Part shown: positions 23,823 through 35,912 of the stretch, one piece after another
Layout: each line of letters starts with the position of its first letter
How positions within the stretch are numbered: position 1 is the first letter of the stretch
Source: Lunularia cruciata
Taxonomy: Eukaryota > Streptophyta > Marchantiopsida > Lunulariales > Lunulariaceae
DNA length: 64,000 nt
Direction: 5' to 3'
Assembly: GCA_948567375.1 (NCBI GenBank)
Contig: OX419756.1
Coordinates: 56,000,333 to 56,064,332, forward strand
Program-made: the position numbers and the translations under genes
The notes under the pieces: generated by a model
Database searches by the model: none
What the model was told of the DNA's origin: nothing
The model's input: only the letters and a program-made list of their open reading frames with translations

Positions 23823-25330
23823 GTACTCCGAAGTCAAAGAAGAGGAGTCGACAAGGAGAAGAAGAAGACGTCAAGAAAACAAGACCTCGGAAGACCAAAA
23901 GTGTAAACCCAAGGAAAGGTATGGTAGTAATCGCATCGTTGGAGGAAGAGTCGGAGGATGAAGCCAAGTGCAAGTCCGAAGACTTGGAAAGAGAAGAAGA
24001 ACCCAAGCTCACAGTGTGGAGTGGAGACACAAGTAGTGACAACAACAATGGAGGAGAGATGACGTCGGTACCCACAGAAGTAGAAGAAGCCATGATGAAG
24101 ATAGAGGAGGAAGGTAATGTGAAGTTAGAAGATGAAGTGCCAAAGCAGGAAGAGAGAAAAGTTACCATTCAAAGAGGAGTTTGTTCCAAAAGAAAGGTGA
24201 AGTGTGAAGCGGGTCCAAGCAAGGTAAGAGAAGAGGAGAATGCAAGTTCGGGAAGTGAAGCATCTATTTTGATACAACGGCTGCAGCAAAGAAGGCAAGT
24301 ATCAAGAGAAGAAGAGGTGAAGAAGGAGATCACTCCGCAAGTTGAAGTAGCAACAAGTGAAGGAGTGGAGTACCTACGGGAGGTTATGTGCCCTTTATTG
24401 GTGAAGTTGGAACACCGGAAGATGGAAATGCAGTCAAAGTGTATGGAGGTGAAGACTGTGTTGCAAGTGTTAGCCCGATTAGAAGAAGAGAACTTGGAAT
24501 TGAAGAAGAGTATAATCGGAGGTGAGGAGGAAAGGGAAGTACTATGAGTAGAGGCAATAGTACAGAATCAAGTGATTGAGAACTTGAGGAGAGAAGCAAG
24601 GAATCAAGAGGAACTCATAAAGCAGAGTGACAGAGCAAGGAAAAGACAAGTAGTTGAGAATGAGATCTTGAAGCAGTAGTTTGTTGACTCGAGATTAGAG
24701 ATTACCCATGCTATGGCAAGAGTAGCTGAGAAGGAACAAGAGCTCGATAGGGTGATGGAGAGTGTAGAAGAGAAGAAACAATTGTGGCAACAAGAGTTGA
24801 CAGTGCGATATAAAGAAGAAGAGAAGTTGAGAGAGTTACTTCGTAATCAAGAGGAGAAGATTGTACAGAAGGAGAAGGAGAAGGAGGTTGTGAAAGCCAA
24901 GTTTGAAGCAGAATTGGCAATGTACTGAGAAGATTGGCTTGCAGATCAAGAACGGGAGAGGAAAATGAGATTGGAGCCATTGAAGGAGATTGTAATTAGG
25001 ATGAATGCAATGTTGAGTATAGAGGTCAATGTGCGTATTGAAGAGACGAGGCTGCACGAGTTGAAGTTGTTGGTGTAGGAGACGAGGCAGAGACATGCAA
25101 AGGACACAGACTTGAATGCTTTGTTGATCAGTCTCAGAACTCGTGTGGATAGGAAGATATTGGAAGTAGAAGACAATATCATGATTAGATTAGACTTAGT
25201 GAAACTAGAGATAGATAAACTTTGGAAAGATGTTAGAGAAAAACCCGAAGTAGATGAAGTAGGAGTGCACATGTCTTTGGAGTTACTATTGGAGACATTA
25301 GAGAAGAGTCGGTCAGGAGATAAGGAGTAA
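23807..25330 (+). pseudogene. LTR-encoded frame B (acidic/basic linker and coiled coil)
   Basis: One frame is readable from 23,807 to about 25,330 (some 508 codons) with only four internal stops, at about 24,545, 24,677, 24,926 and 25,076. Three of these are sense codons in the 3' LTR copy, and the one at 25,076 is shared. The N-terminal 100 residues are rich in Lys/Arg runs (KSKKRS, KKTRPRKTK) that look like nuclear-localisation signals, followed by acidic stretches and then long Glu/Lys/Gln coiled-coil sequence. It overlaps frame A by 16 nt in a different frame. It is probably part of the same ancestral protein or a second protein; function unknown. Confidence 0.55.
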
Positions 25331-26294
25331 GAACAATTACCCACTAGTGAAATTTCAGATCAGGAAAGAGAACTGTTAGATTTAGTAAAGGATTTGTAGT
25401 TATGAAACCCGAGAACAGAGTAGTAGGAAGTAAAGTTACTTTGGGTTTGGGTTTGAAAGCCGAGGAAGAAGTAGACATCGGATTGGATTAGTTACAGATT
25501 TAAGATTTGAAGAAGCAGATATGAAGAGGTGCATTGTCATTTTGGATTTGGAAGTTTGTAGAGTTGTTAGGAAGAGGTACATTAGGAAGATAACTGTCAT
25601 TTGCTTCACTATTTAAGAGTGGCATTTTCAGTCTTATGTTGTTCAATCCTCATAATTCTGAGAATAGATAATGCAAAGTGCTGTGAAGCAATGCTCGTCG
25701 CTTGAGCTTGATTCCGAGTATCAACTTTGTGTTTGTGTTTGTGAGTGTTGGGAGAATTTTGAAGTGCAAGTCAGTGTGCGTGTTGGATGTTGGATTCCGC
25801 AGCCTTGATCTTCATTCTATGTGTTTGATCTTTAGTGAAGTGCAATCAAAGCAATGCCTTGACAAATCTTAGAGGAATTGTAGTGTTGGTAGTATTTTGC
25901 ATTTGTGAATGCAGTGCAAAGTTGATGTGAAGCAATTTTGATCTCGGAAGTTGTGCCTTCAGTGGAGAGATGGAACACAATTCTGAGGCAAAGTCATTTT
26001 ACTGTGAAGTGCCATTTTTGGGAGAGCTTGAATCATCACAATCAAGATTGTTTGGAAAGAATTGAAGGTGTTGTGATTAAGGAGTGTGAATTTGTGACAA
26101 GATTGCAAAACAATGCTTGTTACTCTCTTCTGGGTGTGGTTTCTACTTGAGAGATTAAAGACTCAACCAAGAAGAACTACATTGTTACTGTTTGACTTTG
26201 TATTTGACCAATTCTGAATCTTATCTCTATGGGAACAAACTTTACTTACCCAATTACCGCAAAAGTGATATTTGTTGGGTTGTCACATGATTTT

Positions 26295-26315
26295 TGGCAC
26301 CATTGCCGGGGATAC
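26295..26315 (+). other. Primer-binding site, tRNA-Asp type
   Basis: TGGCACCATTGCCGGGGA lies 7 nt after the 5' LTR and differs at two positions from the plant tRNA-Asp primer site TGGCGCCGTTGCCGGGGA. Both changes are G to A. Confidence 0.85.
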
Positions 26316-26389
26316 AAATCTCGGAAGTGGAAGAATATGAAGCCAAATTTGAAATTGGGTATCAAAGCAATATGAATGTCTACATAGAG

Positions 26390-28250
26390 AGAACAACAAG
26401 AAGAGAGAGTTTGAAGATGAGCATTGCATCATGAAGAAGACAAACGTCTAAAGATCCAAGCCACTTTTGACAAAACCAAATGAGAGGCGTTGGACTTACA
26501 ACTCCTTCACAAAGTGCAAGAAGCCCTGTGAGAACTTGACCAAAAGAAATGCAAAGGTGGTTGGCAAGGCTACTTTGCATCCCCCTCTTCCAAGAAGAAG
26601 AAAGACTCAAGCGGCCAAACATATGCATTATGGCCTAGTACACTGACTTCCCCTAGAGCTGTAAAGGAAGTTGCATCTTTAAAGAACTTTGTTCGAGAAA
26701 AGAGAGCACGGACATTGATAGAAGAAGAGTGTCAACATCTTCTACAAACGATTCCTTGGTTGTCCTAAAGGAATTTTGAAGAACACATTGAAGATGTTGA
26801 GCCTGATTCTTCCAAACGGGTTGAAGTCTACATCCTTAAAGAAGAACTTGTCGAAGAAGACCCTACCTTGAATTTGACAAATTGGAACCCTTGGGCTGTC
26901 AACACGGCGTCAATTCCAGCCAGTTCCTTGGTTTTGTCAAGTTCAAATTTACCCCAGCCGATCCCATCAAATCAAATGATGACTTCGTTGCCTGTCACTC
27001 GACACGCCTATCAAAAGTATAAGGGGACAAAACAAGATGAAGACCCCGATGAATTCATCAAAGAATTTGAAGTCATCTCCTTTGCTAACAAGGAGCATGA
27101 CTTGGCGGATCAACTGCAAATTTTCCCAAGTCTGCTCTGAAAGAAAGCTCGGAGCTGGTACACCCACGTAACCTAGAAGAGGTCTGTACCGGCGGATTGG
27201 GCGGACTTGCAAAACAATTTCCTGGAATGATTCTAGGAAGTTGATTATGATACGAGTGTCTTTGCAACACTCAACGATTTAGATTGAGGTAAGAAGGAGA
27301 AGTTGAGAGACTACTCTGAGTGGTTCATGGCACTTTTGAACCGAGTCTCAAAGCAATCGGGTGTGGTGGGTTACTCCAATGCCCAAGCCATTACTTGGTT
27401 CTTGGGAGGACTTTCACCAGAGATTTGGATCTTTGCAAGGGAAAGGAACATAACTTCCCTTGACAAGGTACTCAAACATGTCGCCCGCTATGAGGCGGCT
27501 CATTCTCACTTTGCCGGCAATCAAAGAAACTAGGAGAAGAAAGGCAAGAAGCCTAGAAGGAGAACTTCTTGCAGTACATCCCCTTCTTTGGAGGAATCCT
27601 CCACGTCTTCAAGCTCTTCTTCGGAATCTGAAGAAGAATCAAAGCCAAGACAAGTACAAAGACGTGGGGGTAAGAAACCAGTGACTCCCCCAGCAAAGAG
27701 TGTACATAAGACAAATACTAAGCTGGATTCCCTCATCAAGGAGTTTTTGGATTTCAAGATCCAGATGATTGGGGCTAAGGACAAAAGGAGGCCCCAGCAT
27801 TCGGCAGGTCCAACGTATGGTGCACCGCATATGGCAAGTCAGGCCATGCAAACACGGAATGCAATACTCGTAATGCATTCCTGGTATAGTAGATTGATTG
27901 GGTTCCGGGATGGAACCAAGAAGAGGAAGAAGAGGCTGTGTACCAAACCCAAGAGGTATAGCCTCAGGCGAGCACATTGTATCAAGGAATGAGGTATGGA
28001 CCAAGGGAGTATAACACCAATGCTCCTCCACGAAGACCACCGATGAGCAACCAAAATTGACCTCAGAATGTTGCACCCGGGGCCTATTACAATTGTGGCT
28101 CAATGGGACATTGGTCTCCAAACTGTCCTGAGCCAAGAAGGCAAATTAGGTACGTTCTCCTATGCGGAAATTGTAAAGGATTGGGCCATACGGGCAACCA
28201 ATGCCCTCACCCACTAAACCCAAAGCCACTTGTAAAATATGTATAGACCC
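26390..28250 (+). pseudogene. gag: gag of giant-LTR gypsy
   Basis: The capsid-like region is best read at 26,868-27,533: a stretch with DEDPDEFIKEFE, then KARSWYTHV and DYSEWFMALLNRV, the usual plant gypsy gag layout, broken by stops at about 27,138, 27,175, 27,230 and 27,283. A Ser/Glu-rich linker (27,590-27,680) leads to two zinc knuckles at about 28,085-28,200. The second is a perfect C-X2-C-X4-H-X4-C (CGNCKGLGHTGNQC); the first reads YYNCGSMGHWSPNC, with its first Cys changed to Tyr. The product would package element RNA in cytoplasmic particles; this copy cannot make it. Confidence 0.82.
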
Positions 28251-28768
28251 CCATTGAGCGTGCAATGCTTCAAGCGAAGGGTGATATGAATGTAAATTGT
28301 ATAACACTTGAGGAGGAGAGACCTTAGGAAGGGAGTCCGGCCTTGGAAGGAGAATGGCCGGACCTTGAAATTCTGAAGGTTGAGACACGCGCAAGTAAGA
28401 AGAAGCGTGACCCCAAAGAGCTGAGTACGACCTCATTGTCTTCCAAAAAGGCAAAGAGACTCTGCCCAAAGGCAATTCTTTTGCCAAGGAGGAAAAGATC
28501 CTTGCTAAAGCCAAAGCTAAAGCCTTGCAGAAAGAACTTAAGGAAGCAATACTCACAACTCAAGAAATGAGTTTGGAGGAGGAGACAAAGACAAAGCTTC
28601 TAGTTTTTCTGGCGGACATCCGATCCAAAGTAAAGGGTCTGATCCAAGCCAAGGTGGGCCAACCCAAGGAACTCGGGTCAAGACCACTAGCAATCTCATC
28701 ACCATTCTGAAACGTCTTGAAGTCAAAATCAAACATGGAGAGACTTCAAACCCAAAGCCAAAGGCAAA

Positions 28769-29255
28769 GACGGTCAAATTGGGAAGGGTACCCCAATACG
28801 ATATCATAGCGGATTTGGCAGCCACAAATGCCAATGTCACATTTAAGCAATTGTGGGATCACAACAAGCTGTACAAGAAGTAGCTGAATTTGGCCCTTCA
28901 GAAAGTAAGGTCGATGTCAAAGAAGGACCTGCCTGCTATCTATCATATTGAGCAAGAAGATCTAGGATCTCCCGAGGTCAACGTGGAGATTGCAAGGTGC
29001 ATGATCACATTGATACCCATTGATTTGGGTTTCGGTGTGAATGTCATGACCAGAGATACTACAAATTGACTGGGGTATCATACGTTTGAGCCAACACCCC
29101 GAGTCTTGAAATTTGCAGACCAAACCAGGAGACGGCCCTTGGGCATGCTGTCAAACATTACCATGATCATTGGAGGGATGCCCTTCAAGTTGAATTACAT
29201 TGTGTTGTGACCAGTGACTAAGACTGGTTACCTTCTCTTGATTGGAAGACCCTAG
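28769..29255 (+). pseudogene. Retroviral-type aspartic protease region
   Basis: The region around 29,005-29,045 reads IDLGFGVNVM, matching the active-site loop of plant gypsy proteases with the catalytic Asp kept but the following Ser/Thr-Gly disturbed. Near 29,235 the sequence LLLIGRP then L-Y-N-A-Q fits the C-terminal flap and core. In-frame stops at about 28,880, 29,068, 29,208 and 29,253 break it. Its normal role is to cleave the gag-pol polyprotein. Confidence 0.7.
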
Positions 29256-31016
29256 TTGTACAATGCCCAAGTTGTGGTGGATTTGCACCAGCAAAAGTTA
29301 CGGTTTAAGGACATTTTGTCCAAAGACCAGAAGCTGGTGACTGTGAGTTGGACAAAGGTCCCTCGTCTTGGGGAAACTTGTTTGTCAGAAGATGAGGATG
29401 AATCCAAAGACTCATTGTCTTTTTCCTCAAACAAATCTGAAGACAAAGTCCAAGTCAATTACTTGGAATGCTATGAGGTGGATGTCAAAGACAAAGATCC
29501 ATATGACCTCGCCTTGGGTGAACCTGACTTGGAGGAAGGGGGTTTGATGGCAGCTCACCTCAGGTTAAGCCGAGTAAGCCACGTTGAAGGAGTCATCAAC
29601 CCCAATGATTGTCAAGATGTTGTTTTGACAGAAGGAAAAATTTTAAAATTTTTGAAGACAATCACTTTGGAGGAGTTGGCAGGATACACTGCCATGTTTA
29701 TAGAATTCCAGGATGTATTTGCCTGGTCTATTGATCAAATGCCGGGTATTCCATGAGAATTTGGAGAACATTGGATTGATCTGGTTGAAGGTGCAGTTCC
29801 GGTTTGGCAGAGACAATATTGTCTGAACCCAAAGTACTCCCTTTTGGTGAAAGATGAAATCGACAAGTACTTAGGAGCCAGAATCATCTTCCCTGTCTTA
29901 AGCAATGAATGGGTCTCCCCCATTGTCATTGTCCCAAAGAGGAAAACAGGGAAGATCCGAGTGTGCCAAGACTTCTGTAAGTTGCATGCAGTCACAAGGA
30001 AGGATCATCATCCCTTGCCTTTTACCGATACAATTCTAGACCAAGTAGCTGGTCACCCTTGTTATAGTTTTCTTGATGGATTCTTAGGGTACAATCAAGT
30101 ATCCATCCAAGAAGAGGACAAGGATAAAACTACATTCACGACCAATTGGGGCACTTTTGCTAACAATCAAATGCCCTTTGGGTTGTGTAATGCTCCAGCT
30201 ACTTTCCAGCGGATGATGAATTCAATCTTCAAGGATTTCCTATGCAAATTTGTTGAAGTATTCATTGATGATTTTTGTGTGTTTGGGCGAAGAGATGTAC
30301 ATTTGGATTACCTTTGCCAAACTTTTGAAAGGTGTCATTTTGCTGGATTGTCATTACACCCAGAGAAATGCTTCTTTGCAATGAAGGAGGGAATTCTTCT
30401 GGGGCATTGGGTGTCAAGCCAAGGTATTGAAGTAGATGTCGAGAAGGTTAAAGTAATCATAGCTTTGGAATCCCCAAAGAACATCCGAGAGCTGAGAGCC
30501 TTCTTGGGACATGTCAGATACTATAGACGCTTTGTGTCAAACTATGCGGTGCTTGCTGCACCCCTTACAAAGCTGCTGAAGAAGTCCGAAGACTATCTGT
30601 GGAAAGCAAATCAAGAAGAAGCTTTCCAGGTGTTGAAGAAGAAACTGGTTGAAGCACCAATTATGAGGCCCCCAAATTGGGACGTCCCTTTTCATGTATA
30701 TGTGGACACTTTGTCCATGGCCATCGGCGTCATCTTAAGTCAGAAGGATGAGAAGAAGAAGGACTACTCGGTGTATTATGCCAGTCAACAACTTTCAGTT
30801 TTTGAAAAGAACTATTTGACGACTGAAAGAGAAGCACTCAGAATGGTGTATGCCTGCAAGAAATTTTGCCACTACCTATTGGGATACGAGTTTGTCTTCT
30901 ATGTGGACCATTACGCATTGCAACATTTGGTCAAGAAGGCAAATTTTTCCGGGCAATTTGCAAGATGGATTTTGTTGTTACAAGAACTCACATATACTGT
31001 ACAAGTAAGGAAGTGA
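29256..31016 (+). pseudogene. pol: Reverse transcriptase and RNase H
   Basis: One frame covers the connection to protease, RT and RNase H, interrupted by a TGA at 29,754 (probably a CGA change); the main open part is 29,844-31,016 (390 codons). RT fingers and palm include VSPIVIVPKRKTGKIRVCQDF, MPFGLCNAPATFQRMM and catalytic FIDDF; LGHVRYYRRFVSNYA marks the thumb. RNase H follows with YVDTLSMAIGVIL, an ERE glutamate and YVDHYALQHL. The catalytic residues of both enzymes look intact, unlike integrase. It would copy element RNA to DNA in the particle. Confidence 0.93.
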
Positions 31017-31059
31017 GCTTTGCATTTGAATGTGGACTTCCTGTCCTAGTTAGAAACTC

Positions 31060-32395
31060 AAGACCAAAGTGGAAAATTGACAATTGGTTCCCTAATGAAG
31101 AGTTATACCAATTAACAACAATGCAAAGTACAAGGTATGCAGCACAATATCATTATCTCCATACTCTCTATTGTCCTGAAGGGCTGGACCCAGAGCAGAG
31201 GGCAGTCTTTCTCAGGAAAATGGGGCCGTATCAGCTCAAACAAATCATTCTATTCAAGATGGGCAAAGACAAAGTACTTTGGCGATGCTTGGAGTCATAT
31301 GAAGTCGGAGGCATAATTGAGTCTTTACACTCCAAAGCATCGGGAGGACACTATGCTTTGAAAAATACTATAAAGAAGATTCTTTCCACAGGGTATTGGT
31401 GGCCTACAATGTACAAAGACAAGCATGCTCATATCCAAAGCTATGATGCTTGTCAGAGAATGGGGAAGCCGACGGCTACTTCTCAATGGCCTTTGAGACC
31501 AATTTTTCCATTGGCCCCATTTGAGAAATGGGGAATTGATTTTGTGAGTCCCATTCAACCAGTGACCCGAGTCACAAGGAAGCGATACATTTTGGTTTGC
31601 ACTAACTATGCTACCAAGATGGTCAAAGATGAAGCAACTTGCAGAGATGATGCCGAAACTATGGCGGAGTTTTTCTTTCAAAAAATCATCTCCTGATATG
31701 GGTGTCCTTTGGAATTGGTCAGTAACAGAGGGACACATTTTTTGAACTTTGTGATGGAGGCATTAACCAAGTACTTCCAGATTAAACATTGGAAGACGAC
31801 TCCTTATAACCCAAAAGCAAATGGCTTAACAGAAAAGGCGAATGGGTTACTTTGCAAAATTTTGAATAAGATGATTATCAATTATGACTATGACTGAGAT
31901 ACAAAATTACCAGCCGCGTTGTGTGCCTATAGAACGACAAAAAAATTACAACCAAACAAACATTATACTTCTTGACATATGGCTTGCATCCCATACTACC
32001 AGTTGAATTTGAAGTACTAACATATCATATTCTTTGTGAAGAACGATTCTTGGAGGAAGAAAGCCAAGATCTTCGGATCCATCAACTAATATGATTAGAA
32101 GAGAAAAGAGACGATGCAATGCAAACCACAAAGGACGTACAAGAGCAGAGGAAAGTCAAGCACGATAAGCATATCAAGCCTGTGGCTGTGCGCAAAGGAG
32201 ATTTGGTTTTGTTATACAACAATCACCAAATATTTTTCCCAGGCAAGTTGCATTTGAGATGAATGGGGTCTTATCAAGTTCTTCATCTTTATGAAAATGG
32301 GTCCATTCAACTTGCAGACCTGGAAGGAAATCCTTTTGCCACTTGAGTAAACGGGTGGAGAGTTTGGAGATATTGGACCAGAGACTCAAAAGTCT
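31060..32395 (+). pseudogene. int: Integrase with C-terminal domain
   Basis: The frame shifts between RT/RNase H and integrase at about 31,016-31,060. The zinc domain has HSKASGGHY followed by SYDACQRMGK, in which the first Cys of the usual CDAC has become Tyr. The core has EKWGIDFVSP (first Asp present), VSNRGTHF (second catalytic Asp changed to Asn) and LTEKANG (Glu present). Stops fall at about 31,696, 31,895 and 31,975. The C-terminal domain near 32,195-32,370 reads KGDLVLLYN, GKLHL, NGSIQLADLEGNPFA. No chromodomain is visible. With the second Asp lost this copy could not integrate DNA. Confidence 0.88.
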
Positions 32396-32437
32396 CTAAG
32401 ACACCTGAAGTCTATGTTCACGGAGATGCTCACATTT

Positions 32438-32446
32438 GAGGGAGAA
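32438..32446 (+). other. Polypurine tract
   Basis: GAGGGAGAA directly abuts the 3' LTR. The related junction at 47,520-47,530 has AGGGAGAAC before GTGGTAC, suggesting that three bases (TGT) at the LTR start were lost here. Confidence 0.75.
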
Positions 32447-35400
32447 GGTACCCACATTTTTTGTTTTTTTTGAAATAGAGAAGAAGAAGTGTATAGAGAA
32501 GTTGGATTGTGCCTGTATGGCCAAAGAAGGCAAAGAAAAGAGTCTTCAAGACGAAACCCGAGGTAACATGGCTTCGGGTCATAAGGCAAAGTACTCGGAA
32601 TTGCCCTGTCAGTATACAACCCGAAGTAAGAAGTCTTTGTATCGGGGGTGCTCAACCCGAGGCAAGGACAGTGTAACAACTTTCCTTTGGGGCAAGAAAT
32701 TCAAGAAGGGACCGTTCAAAAACCGGTGGTCATACACGTGAAGGACACTTGACAATGACAAGAGCATGCAAGTAGTGTGATTTCTCGGTAGAAACTCAAA
32801 TTGAAGAGAGACAAAGAAGGCGCGACTCTATAAAAATTGGGCTAAAGACAAAGCAATGACAAGCAATTTTCCTTCACCATTGAGAAGTTGTCCTGCAGGA
32901 GATCATGGAAAGGGAAGTAGAGTCAAAGATGCTTTGGTGTGTAGAGAAAAATTTGAGAGAGCTAATCCGAGAGACAGTGAGGAAGAAAGAAAGATGGGAG
33001 GAGGGAAGAAGAACTCCAAATTTGCAGTGAGAAATCATGCAATTTGGAGGTTAGATGTGATCACAAGAATTGAAGTCTTGAGCCTACTTTGGATCACATT
33101 CTTGGTGTGGAACTAGAATGTGAGCTTTCCAGGATTCGTGATTGAGATAATCAAGAGTAGATGAAGTGCTTCTATGGGCAAACACAACAAATGGTGTGGA
33201 ATTTGTGGGATAAATTGCCTCCGCATTACATTGTGCCATTTGCAGCACATTTCTATCTGGGGCTGAACTTGCTCAATGCGTGTTTGGTGAACCAAAGATG
33301 CTTTTGCCAAAACCATGGCAGAGTGCAACAGAATGGTGTCCCATTTCCATCCCAACTTAAGAAAGGAGGTCAATGTAGAGGAACAACAGTAAATTCTTCA
33401 AATCAAGAGCAACAATGAGTACTACACGCAAATGGGGAAGAGTGTGCAGGTGGACATGAGTACTCCAAAGTCGAAGAAGAGGAGTCAACAAGGAGAAGAA
33501 GAAGACGTCAAGAAAACAAGACCTTGGAAGACTAGAAAGGTAAACCCAAGGAAAGGTATGGTAGTAATTGCATTGTCGGAGGAAGAGTTGGAGGACAAAG
33601 CTGAGTGCAAGTCCAAAGACTCAAAACGAGAAGAACCCAAGCTTACATTGTAGAGTGGAGACACAAGTAGTGACAGCAAAAATGGAGGAGAGATGACGTC
33701 AATACCCACAGAAGAAGAAGAAGCCATGATGAAGATAGAGGAGGAAGGTAACGTGAAGTTAGAAGATGAAATGCCGGAGCAAGAAGAGAGAAAAGTAACC
33801 ATTCAAAGAGGAGTTTGTTCTAGGAGAAAGGCAAAGTGTGAAGCGGGTCTGAGCAAGGTAAGAGAAGAGGGGAATGCAAATTCAAGAAGTGAAGCATTTA
33901 TTTTGATACGACGGCTGCAGCAAAAAAGGTGAGTATCGAGAGAAGAAGATCACTCAGCAAGTTGAAGTAGCAACAAGTGAAGGAGTGGAGTACCTACGGG
34001 AGGTTGTGTGCACTTTATTGGTGAAGTTGGAACACCGGAAGAAGGAAATGCAATTGAAGTGTCCGGAGGTGAAGATTGTGTTGCAGATGTTAGCCCAATT
34101 GGAAGAAGAGAACTCGGAATTGAAGAAGAGTATAATCCGAGGTGAGGAGGAAAGGGAAGTACTACTAGTAGAGGTAGTAGTACAAAATCAAGTGATTGAG
34201 AACTTGAGGAGAGAACCAAGGAATCAAGAGGAACTCATAAAGCAAAGTGACATAGCAAGGGAAAGACAAGTAGCTGAGAATGAGATCTTGAAGCAGCAGT
34301 TTGTTGACTAGAGATTAGAGATTACTCATGCTATGGCAAGAGTAGCCAAGAAGGAACAAGAGCTCAATAGAGTGATGGAGAGTGTAGAAGAGAAGAAGAA
34401 GTTGTGGCAACAAGAGTTGACAATGCAATATAGAGAAGACGAGAGGTTGAGAAAGTTACTTCGTAATCAAGAGGAGAAGATTGTACAGAAGGAGAAGGAG
34501 AAGGAGGTTGTGAAAGCCGAGTTTGAAGCAGAATTTACAATGTATCAAGAAGATTGGCTTGCAGATTAGGAACAGGAGAGGAAAATGATATTGGAGCCAT
34601 TGAAAGAGATCATAATTAGGATGAATGCGATGCTGAGTACAGAGGTTAGTGTGCGTATTGAAGAGACGAGGCTGCACAAGTTGAAGTTGTTGGTGTAGGA
34701 GACGAGGAGGAGACATGCAAAGGATACAGACTTGAATGCTTTGTTGATTAGTCTCAAAACTTGTGTCGATAGGAAGATATTGGAAGTAGAAGACAATATC
34801 ATGATTAGATTAGACTTTGTGAAACTAGAGATAGATTAACTTCGGAAAGATGTTAGAGCAAAACCCAAAGTAGATGAAGTAGAAGTGCAGATGTCTTCGG
34901 AGTTACCATTGGAGACATTAGAGAAGAGTGGGTCGGGAGATAAGGAGTTAGAACAATTACCCACTAGTGAAATTTCAGATCAGGAAAGAGAACTGTTAGA
35001 TTTCGTAGAGGACTTAGTAGTTATGAAACCCGAGAACAGAGTAGTAGGAAGTAAAGTTACTTTGGGTTTGGGTTTGAAAGCCGAGGAAGAAGTAGACATC
35101 AGATTGGATTAGTAACAGATTTAAGATTTGAAGAGGTAGATATGAAGAGGTGCATTGTCATTTTGGATTTGGAAGTTTGTAGAGTTGTTAGGAAGAGGTA
35201 CATTAGGAAGAGACTTGTTGTTGCTTTACTATTTAAGAGTGGCATTTGCAGTCTTATGTTGTTCAATCCTCATAATTCTGAGAATAGATGAAGCAAAGTG
35301 CTATGAAGTAGTGCTTGTCGCTTGAGCTTGATTCTGAGTATCAACTTTGTGTTTGTGTTTGTGAGTGTTGGGAGAATTTTGAAGTGCAAGTCAGTGTGCT

Positions 35401-35907
35401 TGTTGGATGTTGGATTCCACAGCCTTGATCTTCATTCTATGTGTTTGATCCAGAGTGAAGTGCGATCAAAGCAATGCCTTGATAGATCTGAGACGAATTG
35501 TAGTGTTGGTAGTATTCTGCATTTGTGAGTGCAGTGTGAAGTTGATGTGAAGCAATTTTGATCGAGGAAGTTGTGCCTTCAGTGGAGGGGTGGAACAAAA
35601 TTCTGAGGCAAAGTCATTTTACTGTGAAGTGCCATTTTTGGGAGAGCTTGAATCATCTCAATCAAGATTGTTTGGAAAGAATTGAAGGTGTTGTGATTAA
35701 GGAGAGTGAATTTGTAACAAGATTGCAAAACAATGCTTGTTACTCTCTTCTGGGTGTGGTTTCTACTTGAGAGATTAAAGATGCAACCAAGAAGAACTAC
35801 ATTGTTATTTTTTGACTTTGTATTTGACCAATTCTGAATTGTATCTCTACGGGAACAAACTTTACTTACCCAATTACCGCAAAAGTGATACTTGCCGAGT
35901 TGTCATT
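32447..35907 (+). repeat. 3' LTR of giant-LTR gypsy, 3,461 bp
   Basis: It begins GGTACCCACA and ends TTGTCATT where the 5' copy has TTGTCACA. It lacks the 337 bp at 23,228-23,564 (junction at 33,163/33,164), has about 37 extra bases near 33,280-33,315, and has a 14-nt deletion near 33,940. The rest aligns closely with the 5' LTR. Confidence 0.9.
32995..35112 (+). pseudogene. LTR-encoded frames A and B, 3' LTR copy
   Basis: Frame A starts with a plausible ATG at 32,995 but meets TAG at about 33,115 (TGG in the other LTR) and has lost the PINW region in the 337-bp deletion; HFYLGLNLL survives near 33,250. Frame B is open at 33,432-33,653, 33,693-33,932 and, after a 14-nt deletion shifts the frame, 33,985-34,311, 34,333-34,569 and 34,885-35,112. 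Most of its stops are at different places from those in the 5' LTR copy, so most arose after insertion. Confidence 0.55.
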
Positions 35908-35912
35908 GAATC

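Larger units (their letters stand above)
22510..26287 (+). repeat. 5' LTR of giant-LTR gypsy, 3,778 bp
   Basis: It begins TGTGGTACCCACA and ends GGGTTGTCACA, giving TGTG...CACA termini. It aligns with 32,447-35,907 along its whole length except for a 337-bp segment (23,228-23,564) missing from the 3' copy and a short block near 33,280-33,315 missing here. It contains two long coding-type frames. Confidence 0.9.
22505..35912 (+). mobile_element. Ty3/gypsy element with giant LTRs, 13.4 kb, GAATC duplication
   Basis: GAATC at 22,505-22,509 and at 35,908-35,912 flanks a complete element: 5' LTR, primer site, gag, protease, RT, RNase H, integrase, polypurine tract, 3' LTR. The order RT-RNase H-integrase places it in Ty3/gypsy. 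The tRNA-Asp-type primer site and lack of a visible chromodomain suggest the Tat/Athila side of the plant gypsy tree (inference). A hand count over the first 310 aligned LTR bases gives about 26 differences, roughly 8 percent, nearly all transitions, so the insertion is old. Every coding domain carries stops or frameshifts, so the copy is not autonomous. Confidence 0.9.

Noticed and set aside
23807-25330. Host gene for a nuclear or kinesin-like coiled-coil protein
   Set aside because: The sequence recurs in the second LTR at 33,432-35,112 and lies between the LTR ends, so it belongs to the element. Coiled coils also give weak chance matches to many proteins.
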